Positions 55,239-64,000 of a DNA stretch of 64,000 nucleotides are shown piece by piece (position 1 is the stretch's first letter; the number at the start of each line of letters is the position of its first letter). A model generated the notes under the pieces. That model ran no database searches and was not told where the DNA came from. It saw only the letters and a program-made list of their open reading frames with translations. Source of the DNA: Protonemura montana (taxonomy: Eukaryota; Arthropoda; Insecta; Plecoptera; Nemouridae); the NCBI GenBank assembly GCA_947568835.1, contig OX387612.1:3906001-3970000 (forward strand), read 5' to 3'. The translations under genes were made by a program, and so were the position numbers.

Positions 55239-58200
55239 TTGCAGGTCTTGTTTGTGTCTATGTTGGTAAAGTTTTGTGTTTGTGTTTGTGTTTGTGTGTT
55301 TTTTGTTTGTGTGACTGACTGTTCTAATTGTGTTTGATGTTATTTTTTCTTGTGTTTCTGTTTTGCTGACCTGGTGATTTTTGTTAATCCATACCAGTTA
55401 ATCCATGTCTTGCAACCCATGCTCCAGGAACCTAATGACGGAGCTTTGCTTTTTAGCAGCTGATTATCGTATGCCAGGCAATAACACGAGCATTTTTTAA
55501 TTTCATTGTCGCGGACGTTAAGTTTGGAGTAATTGACAGCGGCAGGCTTGAAGTAGCAATGTTTGCCAACTCGGCTGGCTGGCTCGGCTGCATGGCTTCC
55601 AACTCGACTGGCCTAACGTCACGTTGGCAATCAGCTGGAATGAAGTATAGAAGATGGTTCTGGTTCGTCTCCCAGTACCTAGCCAATCGATCTTACAATG
55701 AAGGTAAGGCGCTGCTGGTCTAAATTTTCCCGTTTCAAATTGAAAACGTCTTGAAACGTTGTCACCTGACTAGATAAACGTGAAACACACCCCCAGATTG
55801 CCTTGTGAAACGTTCAAAACTCTGTGAATATAAAGTTTTACTTTTTAAATTATTATACAAGTTGATCCAAGATTGATGAAATGTTGACCAGAGGACCAGA
55901 TAAAATGCCCAGAGGATGGACGGGAATGTGCGTTAATATATGTCTGCCTAACGGTTTTATTTCCCTTTGATTTGCAGCGGACAGCAAGGCACCAGGCTCG
56001 TAGCACTTTGAAGCCCACAATGCGGATGAAGAATGGAGATTGACGCACTGCTCGACTGACATTGGTAAGCCACGACTGGCATTTCCACAATAAACATGCT
56101 TCGATGATCGATTTTTCTCACTTTTGCTGTATTGAACGTGTCTGTCCATTGTAATTTGCTCGTTTGGATAATTTGCACCTGCCTGTCCTGGTAGCCTTGC
56201 AACTGCTGAAAGTGACTGACGTGTTAATTTTTTTGTCTGTAGTCTGCCGTTTTTGCCCACAATCACGGAAAACGACAACCAGGGAAACGATACGATATTT
56301 CTCCAATCGTATCCATAATGGATCATATTCATACCAGCTGAAAACCCACAGGCAAGTGTTTTACCACACTGCATGGATGATTGCAACCTGTTACCAAAGC
56401 TTAGTTTTTAATGTAATTAATAAATATGATATGCTCTTAACAACACTTTTACCATCTCCAGAATTTGTCCCCATTCATGTAATTGAACCCCAGTCTCCAG
56501 CTTTCGTGGCCGTTGCGTATCAAATACTTGCGATGATTTCACGTCAAGAAAATTGTTGCTAGCAGACCGTCTAGAGGGAGCCAGTGGGATGTGTCGACTA
56601 ATCTGCATTCTTTCATCCCATACAGGCTTTCACTCGGCCGTAGTTTGGATGAAACGCTGCCCGCGATCTGATTGCTAGTCGCTGAACGAAGGAGGACCGA
56701 ATCCGAACTCCTACTTGAGACATCGAGACATCGCTCCGGCGCCGTGAAGAGATGTAAGCCGGCAGAAGCTTACACTTATATCGACTTACAGATTAAACTC
56801 TTCCAATACGAGTCCGCTGTCTAGATTTGACCGTTCAGCCTTGGCTCACTTCAGGTCATTGAGCCACGATGTGCGTGGCACGTTGTTGTGGCTGGTTTTT
56901 CAAGTCGAGATCTGAGACATTTCGTCTCTGCCTTGGAGTATTTCTAAAGCAGGGCTAATGAAATTCAAAGAAAGAAATTTATAATAAACTAAAATAATGT
57001 GTCTAGAGCAAAGTGACTAGCACAGGTGGTTTGTCCTGGATTCAAACTAGCTTTGCAAAATCTAGAAAATGGGCATTTCCCCTGAATTAAAAAAATACCT
57101 CTAACTCATCCACAGAAGTGTAGTTTTAGTAATCCAGCCTGTCTCACTTGTGCCGTCGATAATTGCTGTACAATTCTCATATTCGCGAATCGATAATCAC
57201 TATAATAAACGCACTCCGTTGACAGATCCTCTAACCTTCTAATCTCGAAGTGAATGCCTGTCCTCAGCATAACATGTTAATGTGTCTTTAAGTTCTCATA
57301 AAGTGTTCAATGAGTCTAATGTGACTTTATTCTGCTGTCTTCAGGTTCACTCCACGAGCCGCAGTCTTGGCTTCGTCTCGTGCTAAACTCTGGGACTGCA
57401 GCGATGACAACTCGGCACTCGGCTCGGAGACCTCGGAGACCTCAGAGCTCTCCGAAACCTCCGAGACTTCGCATCAAGCACTTGAAATCGTTGCTAGGAC
57501 GCACTGTGAGAGTTTTATCAGGGCTCTGAGGAAACATGGGTCACTTTAATTTGTCGGATAATTTAGTTCATCGCTTGCTTTGCGGGGCTTAACGTCACGT
57601 CAGTTCAGAGGCTGTTTGCAACTCGAGTTCGGGAAATATTAATAATTCTTATTTCATTCAAGTGCGACACAAGAGAAGTCTGGAAATATTTGGAGACGAG
57701 TCTAGTTTTCGTTGTTGTAGGTTCTTTTTCTAAGTTGTTTGGTTGTCGCAGTTTCGATTGTTGTAGGTTCTTCTTCTAAGTTGTTTGGTTGTAACAGTTT
57801 TCATGTTGTGTTGTTGCAGTTTCGATTGTTGTAGGTCTCTCAGAAGGTTGTTGCGTCCCAGTGTCCATCATTGAAGGTTCGCTGTTAGCAGATTGATTTG
57901 TTGGCCTAGATTTCATGTCTCATTTTCTGTCTTCTCTCATGTTGCGCTTTTCTCTAAACTCGCGTGCCTAGAACTTAATTTCTAGCGTTGTGGTAATTAA
58001 AACCAAGATAAAATCATAGCAGATAGTCATAAGGGAGATTAGGGTTTCCTCAGATGCTTTGAGATTCATCTCAACTAATTTACAAGCTATAGGACTTTAT
58101 CGCTCGCCTGCATAATGTTCCTGTTTGCACCCGTGGGGCCCGCCCCGACGTTTGTTTTTCATGGTTTCCGCGCGTCTAAGTTCAGCTGGGCGATTAATTA

Positions 58201-59397
58201 TAATCTACCCAAATTACAGATTATAATCGGCCATGACCACTGACCTCACGGAACAAACGCTTGTAAACATCAAACGAATCACTCTCATTGTCGATAAATT
58301 TACGTAAACACAAACACGTTGTATTGTTAAAGCATTTGAATCGTATTTTGATGGCTATATTATTGTCATTCTACATATTGTGTTGCGATATAAAAATTTA
58401 CAACCCTATAGCTTTTTGATTTGAATCCCTGGATGAAAAGTAATTTTATGAGTTTGTGGTGCTTGCAAAACTGCAAACTTCCTGTAACTTCCACTCCCCA
58501 TTCCCTTTGCTAGAGACATACCATATTTTTTATGATTGGAATTTTAGTTGCATGACCTCTGCCTCTAAACGATCTCTGGCTTGTTCGGCATCGCAAAAGG
58601 GTGACGATCCAAGCTTATTGTACCTCGTATCCCTTCCGAGCCGTGTAAGTTGCTGGCGAGTTTCTTCAGGATGCAGTGGACAAACTTGACTAGCCGAGTT
58701 TGCAAAGTGTTGAGGTAAAAAATGTCCAAAAACTGTTCCCATAAATAACAAGCTCATAGAGTAGAGTAAAACAATAGATATTTAATTCTATATGTCCTTG
58801 AGCCATCTGTCAAGACTGTGTTAGACTACGTCCTTATCAATGTCCATTTCCATAGACATCCATGCCCATGTATACACCATGTCCTTTATTTCTAAGTTAA
58901 TTTATAAATAAAAATTTGATTTGATTTAAATCGAGTTATGTAGAATTATCAACTTCCACATCTGATTCTTCATCGTCATCAGGAAGTGCAAAGATGTGTT
59001 CAAGTGACTCCTTTTCCTGAGGGTTATTGTAATCCCGTTTAATAGATATCCACCATAGAATAAATAATTAATTGATTTCCAAATATAGAAAACAAACACT
59101 GGATTTAGCTCCGGGGGAAGCATGTTTCCCACTTTTACAAAATGTAGCATAGCTTGAATTCGAAGACAAATCAGTGACCGTGAATAATTGAGCAGTAATA
59201 AGTTATGAATTTAGAACTCAAGGGTGTGCAGTGAGAGTATGCTTGGTATGTGGCACATAACCACTCCAAGGTTACCAAGGTGCTTCTAAAACAAAGCTGG
59301 AGAATGCAATTCAACTGCCAGTGGTTTAGTAAGTTACCCCACTGCATGCCCCTGGTAAACCTAACTTACATTTGGTAACAAAATAAGGGAGTAGTTA
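55239..59397. other. 4.2 kb without a confident gene
   Basis: 55260-55310 is a (TTTGTG)n-like run. About 57700-57840 has an imperfect tandem duplication of roughly 49 bp (gttgtaggttcttcttctaa). 57390-57475 carries ctcggagacctcggagacct, giving a Ser-Glu-Thr repeat in a short plus frame that starts after an acceptor-like tcttcag but has no partner exon. 58790-58925 looks like a LINE-style 3' end (aataaaaatttgatttgatt). On minus, 58938-59017 could be an acidic terminal exon (see findings). Confidence 0.4.
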
Positions 59398-59606
59398 AGA
59401 AAAACTATTTGAAATGGGTTTTTGAATGCTAAGTAAAGGGCTACTAAATTTCCCGACGTATCGTAACATGTACTAGCTACTAGCTACTAAACGTCGGGAA
59501 ATTTAGTAGCCCTTTACTTAGCATTCAAAACCCATTTCAAATAGTTCTTCTTAAAACTAGTGCTAAGGATAAGTCAAGTAGACATGAGTCCAAAAACCAT
59601 CATAAG
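59398..59606. mobile_element. shorter copy of the long-armed foldback element
   Basis: The left arm reads aaaaactatttgaaatgggt and gggctactaaatttcccgac. The right arm is its inverse and ends acccatttcaaatagttctt, followed by the module ctaaggataagtcaagtaga. The arms are about 70 bases with a short loop of ctagctactagctacta type. It is related to 47536-47815 with the loop region deleted. Confidence 0.7.
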
Positions 59607-59812
59607 GGAGTAGTTTTTCAAATCAAAATACAAACTATGTAAGTGTCATTGAATGAAAATTGCACAACGAACTAGTAATCAGTTACTCATTTGTATTGCA
59701 TATGTCCAAATACTTATATAGCTATAGGAACAGGTAATGTGGTGTCTGGTATTAATTAAGATTGACAACAATCTGGTTGCTCAGAAGAGAGTCTCCTAGC
59801 CACACGGAGCGG

Positions 59813-61905
59813 CTATCTCTTGACTCCGATGGCCTCATAGTGTCCGCTGTCTCCACTACCGCTGTACAACAGCGCAATATGCCGTCTACTGCTGCCCGAG
59901 GCTGGTATCTGAAACCATGTGCAGAGATAAGCCATGTTAAAAATTTAAATGATAAATAAAAATGTTCTTATGAAAGAATTTAATATGTTGATATTTGTTT
60001 ATGGTACGAGTGCCAAAAGCCTGGAAAATTTTATGAGGAAGAAGAATGGAGAAACACAACTTATTTAAGTCAAAATAGTTAACAGGTTGAGAAAGATGCT
60101 GAGTCCTTAGCTTTATGGCGGTCATCCTGCTATGCTATTATTAACAACACTATAACCATCTCAAAAATTGATGCCCAAACGCGGACTCGAACCCCGAACT
60201 CCACCTATTGCGAATGTTGCTCTGAACCATTGAGCTACTTGCACACTGGCTTTTTAAGACTTTTTGAGAGAAATTAATAAAATACCCCACGCATTGCAAG
60301 CGTTTGCAATTTAAATAAGATTTCATCCTAATCCTGCTATCTATCTGTGCTGCTATGCTATTTTGAAAATAATAATTTTTTTACTCTAAATCACTCTAAA
60401 TGAACAAGGTGACATAGCCAAAGTATCTGCATTTATATGAATCAGATTTTCAACTATAATCATATTGATTATATGATATGAATTGTCTGTATTAATTGTA
60501 CAACATGTTAAAAAATAAAAAATAAACTGCAATACGAAAACAAAAACGGACTAAACCGACCTGAATGACGCGGTGATCTCGCGTGTTGTGAACGGCAATG
60601 TTCACATTGTAGACGTTGGCGGCAGCAACCAGTTCCACATGTCCACCCTGAGCACCGTTCCGCGACATGTGACGAGCGTAATCAGTCGGACTGCGCATCG
60701 TGGGGCCTGTGAGCACGGAATCTTTGTCGAACTCGCGAAGCAAGACTTACCTGAAGGCTATGAATCCATAAAACGGCTTGCTCGTGATTAAAGGCAAACT
60801 TTTATCAAGAAAGAAGATGCATTCAAGTTGAAATCTGAGTTAAATTGCAAACACTTGCAATGCGCGGGGTATTTTATTATTGTAGAAACACTAATAACCT
60901 CTCAAAAAATTATGCCCAAATGAGGACTTGAACCCCGAACTTCACCTGTCGCGGGTGTTACTTTAACCAATGGAGCTATCTAGATGATTTTAGTGCATTT
61001 GATGAGAATGACTTGCAAGGAGTAGAGCCACGTGTATGCCCTTTAGGGCATAAATTTTGAAGAGGGTAGTAGAGTTCCTTATAATAAAATAAGGTGTATT
61101 CACATTTTAGAAATGTTAGAAATATAAGAATTTTTAGAATTTTTTAGAATTTTAGGATTTTAGGCTATTTAGAAAGTTATTAAATTGTATCTGCCAGCAC
61201 TAGAGAAGCTTTCCCTGTTCTAGACTCTAAAATTTTTCATTTGGGTGATTTTTTTGAGAAAATTTACCTTTTCTTGAAAAAATGTCATGCACATTTTTTG
61301 ACCAGTTTAACATAATTGACAGGTCACAAAAAACTGTCAATATCTGAAAATGCAAATTCTTACAGAAAAATACAATCATACTTTTTAATACCTAAATTTA
61401 GAGGTTAAATGTCAAAGAAATAAAAAGTCAGATAAAGTCTAATTAGCATTCTCCAAAATTGGAATGATTCTTCGTAAAGATAGTACCTACCTAGAGCATG
61501 TGCGGAAAGGTAACTAGTAAAGCAATAACTATTACTTGCAGTGATATCATTGCCTCAGTAGAACATTATGTACGTGCTTAATGTTTTAAAATTAAACATA
61601 CTTTGCAATTGCGAAGAGAGTCGAATTAAACAAATCTAAACAAATAATGCTAACCCACCTTTAGGTTACCCACCATACGAGTTATCGCCAATAACGAATC
61701 TGCCGAAGTGTGACCAATTATCCATTACGTGGGTGACCACCTCCCTCCTGATTTCTGCATGACGATCCTGTGTTCCATACAAGCCGTACGACATCGCTCG
61801 GAACATGCAATTACCGTCGCCGATAATGCTGTGTACCGTGTATCCACTCGGAAGGTTACTCATATTATTCAGGGAACCATCAAAAGATTGACTAAGGTTT
61901 GGCAT
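59813..61905 (-). CDS. OTU-family cysteine protease (deubiquitinase-like), three exons found
   Basis: Minus-strand exons: 61674-61905 (from the internal ATG 61903-61905), 60561-60706, 59813-59908 (TAG). Junctions are GT-AG and phases sum to 157 codons plus stop. Catalytic signatures are intact: IIGDGNCMFRAMSYGLYG (Asp and nucleophile Cys), the central HMSRNGAQGGHVELVAAANV and NVNIAVHN, and the His-containing ALLYSGSGDSGHYEAI near the end. OTU enzymes cleave ubiquitin chains from proteins. The open frame continues upstream of the chosen ATG to an acceptor-like cctag near 62003, so the true N-terminus may be in an earlier exon (sequence such as KEIARRKLEKKIFDL would then be included). Introns hold two tRNA-derived repeats. 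I cannot place it in a named OTU subfamily. Confidence 0.8.
60130..60345 (-). repeat. tRNA-derived repeat, family 1
   Basis: The minus strand carries caagtagctcaatggttcag and ggttcgagtccgcgtttggg. The outer flanks (gcattgcaagcgtttgcaat on plus) match, inverted, the flank of the 38030 copy, as if the whole unit has inverted ends. It lies in an OTU-gene intron. Confidence 0.6.
60830..61080 (-). repeat. tRNA-derived repeat, family 1
   Basis: It has the flank aaattgcaaacacttgcaat, the tRNA-like block (ggggttcaagtcctcatttg on minus) and the far end atttgatgagaatgacttgc, in the same order as the 38030 copy. It lies in the first visible OTU-gene intron. Confidence 0.6.
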
Positions 61906-62454
61906 TAAATCAAATATTTTCTTCTCTAGTTTTCTTCTCGCAATTTCTTTGATGAGAATGACATTGAGTTTGACAGGTGTATTGTACGTCAATTGTTTTA
62001 TCTAGGATTTATTTAAGTGGCTTTGGCTAGGAATCTAGAAAAATAATTTTATCATGAACTTCCTTGTTGAAATGATAGCCTAATGTACTTAAAATGTAAA
62101 TGTAAATGGAACAAATGTACTTGAGTGATTAGAGCAACTGAACTTATGCTTAAATGGTATTAAAAATCATCATCATTAGGAAAGAAGTCACACACACACA
62201 AAGCAAACGATCAAGATCAATCTTGAGATCTTGATAAACAATCAGCTTACTTTATCACCTTCTATTAAATACTCTTAATGCAGTAGCAAACAAATAACGT
62301 CAAACCTTCTCAAGATCGATAATCTTTTTATGAATCCCATTTTTTTCCTCACTTTTTAACACCTAAACGTACAACGATTCCCCTGTAATTTTTTCAGGGA
62401 TGATAAAGGACAAGACCAGCTATCTAACTGCCATACCATCACATTTTTGCCCAT

Positions 62455-62640
62455 CACAGAGGTCCCCTTGGACCTATTCGACAGGTCGAGTAGGCTACGT
62501 GCCGGAACCGGGTCTCTCTTCATCCCTTTGAAGCTTGGTTGGGTTTATCATCATCCACTCATTAACCGATGCCATTAGATCAGTGCCACATGGTCTGGTG
62601 TCAAAACAGTGTGTCGTTTAACACCAATGATCAAATGATC
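62455..62640 (+). repeat. tail of the 5S-derived SINE, no head
   Basis: It reads cgagtaggctacgtgccgga, tggttgggtttatcatcatc and aaaacagtgtgtcgtttaac in the order of the 5990-6640 tail. The 91-bp units and head are missing. Confidence 0.6.
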
Positions 62641-64000
62641 AGTCAGTTTTTTTCTGATAGACTTCTGACCACATGGTCAGAATTGAAAAATCACAATTGC
62701 AATCATCTTAACGGCAAATGTTCCTTAGCACTTAGGCTCACACAAATACCATGTAATTATATGCAGCGTTAAATAGATAAATAAATAATTAAACTTGGCC
62801 TTTTAGCCAAGATTGTATTGTATTGTATTTATTTTTTGTCCGTGACAAGTACAGAATACAAGTATGGGCAACGTCAGGTTAGGTTAGGTTATCGTATCCG
62901 TCTCCTTGTAATATATACCCGCAAACTTTTTATAATTATCAACTACAAAAAAAATAAATTTCTTAGTGATCCTAGGAAACCTCAGAGCTACAAAAAAAAA
63001 AAGTAGACCAATTCACTTGCAATGCAGGCACATAGTAAACAAATATACGCAGGACCTAATCCTTATTTTATCTTCCAATCGCTACACATTGATAGATGAA
63101 TTGGTTGAGGCATGTAACGGTGCTAAGGCTGAGGATTCTTTTTGCAGTGCGAGGGTTCGAATCCCGCCGACGCCAACTTTTTGTTTATGCAATATCACGT
63201 TTTTTTTTAATTTTAGCCTATTGCACGGCTTTTAATTGGGTAGTTCCTTATTTTGTGCAGCTTGACAACAAAACTTTTCTGTATTGTTTCGGCAATTTTG
63301 ACCATCACGAACACCAGCCCTCGGAGTTCAGTGATATTTTTACCGTAAGCGGTAGTGCCGGTCGGTTGGGGTTTGGTGGGTGAGGGGGGGTGCAGATATT
63401 GTTATATTTTGCTGCTGTCAAGTACATGGCTCAGTTTAAGAAAATAATAATTATAACAATAATGAATATTAATCATAATTAACTCGTAACAGGTACATTA
63501 TGCATATGTGGGCTACGTTAGTAGGAAAGATTGGTAAGGGGGAAAGGTTCGGAGTTTGGAGTCGAAGAAGAGACCCTAAATGGGCAATGCTTTTGCCCAT
63601 TTACCAATAGCATTGCCCGTATTTTGCATGCGATACAGGAAAATATGGCTTACGCCCTCGTTGCGTCTGCTCTTGTTGGGAGACTACTGGGCAATTATTT
63701 GCCGTACTTTTTTTTTTATTTATTTTTTATTACCCGTAAGTTATAAATGTTAAATTCATCATAGGGTAGTTGTTTTACGATATCTTAGCTTCATTTGGGC
63801 TTTTAAATACTTTTTTTTTTAGTTTAATTTTTAACGTTTGCGTCGAATGCAGTTAATAAAAGTGTTCATAAGAATTGGTAAAATCCATTGCTTATTGCAC
63901 AAAAATGTAGGTGAACACGGCCATGGCACGGGTCTTCTAGGGGATTAATCTTTTTGATATCTTTTACTAATTTTCTGTCATAGAAACTTGAAATGCAGAC
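62641..64000. other. window end, no confident gene
   Basis: About 63100-63178 contains a tRNA-like 3' half (gagggttcgaatcccgccga, box B) with a weak box A before it. The acceptor stem does not close, so it is a tRNA-derived remnant and not a gene. A short ttaggttaggtta run lies at 62878-62890. The small ORFs are not convincing. Confidence 0.4.

Noticed and set aside
53024..55318. 764-codon plus frame and several long minus frames
   Set aside because: Entirely made of the 45/12-bp satellite, open on both strands at once, with no non-repetitive N-terminus; the frame is a by-product of unit lengths divisible by 3.
55853..56386. 177-codon minus frame
   Set aside because: Starts at a non-ATG codon, has no family resemblance, and overlaps other weak frames; no splice context.
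57367..57549. Ser-Glu-Thr repeat ORF
   Set aside because: No ATG start and only a few repeats; an acceptor-like site precedes it but no other exon was found.
63100..63178. tRNA-Ser or tRNA-Leu gene
   Set aside because: Good box B, but the 5' half does not pair with the 3' acceptor strand.

Overview
This is a nuclear genome fragment from an animal, most probably an arthropod. Four multi-exon genes have canonical GT-AG introns whose phases all close, their proteins are animal-type, the DNA is AT-rich and packed with repeats, and there is an interstitial array of the arthropod telomere repeat (TTAGG)n at 30374-30412. I cannot name the species.

Layout. (1) 405-2219, minus strand: a small three-exon gene for a secreted cysteine-rich protein made of a signal peptide and two duplicated Cys domains; I do not recognise the family. 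(2) 2.6-9 kb: dead retroelements, including tRNA-derived SINEs, a 5S-rRNA-derived SINE with an internal 91-bp tandem expansion, and one or two decayed LINEs. (3) 9543-20894, plus strand: the main find, a gene of about 3539 codons. It has a 19-codon first exon spliced in phase to one 10.5-kb exon that encodes a SecA-type DEAD motor inside a giant protein with Gly-rich segments, a late hydrophobic segment and a weak OTU-like tail that lacks catalytic residues. Animals have no native SecA, so this looks like an old bacterial acquisition that gained a eukaryotic 5' exon. (4) 21-23.2 kb: a 72-bp tandem array and an array of about eleven 91-bp 5S-derived units. (5) 23897-32032, minus: serine hydroxymethyltransferase, nine exons found, with the N-terminal exon missing from my model. 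Its introns hold a 54-bp minisatellite, an (ATGTC)n run, foldback elements, a 5S-derived array and the telomeric array. (6) 35379-42898, minus: a complete nine-exon importin-alpha of the KPNA1/5/6 type, 528 aa. (7) 44404-46556, minus: a complete five-exon secretory/ER peroxiredoxin-4, 251 aa. (8) 46.6-59 kb: no confident gene; a 7-bp array and a 2.4-kb satellite built from 45-bp and 12-bp modules that creates long spurious ORFs in several frames. (9) 59813-61905, minus: an OTU-family cysteine protease with its catalytic motifs intact, three exons found. (10) 62-64 kb: repeat remnants only.

The genes do not form an operon or pathway. SHMT, importin-alpha and peroxiredoxin-4 are housekeeping genes. 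The accessory content is the SecA-like giant, the Cys-rich secreted protein, the OTU protease and the repeat families. The same repeat families flank the SecA-like gene and sit inside the introns of the housekeeping genes, which argues that the SecA-like gene is truly integrated and not contamination. All gene models come from reading splice sites and frames by eye; no search or transcript was available.
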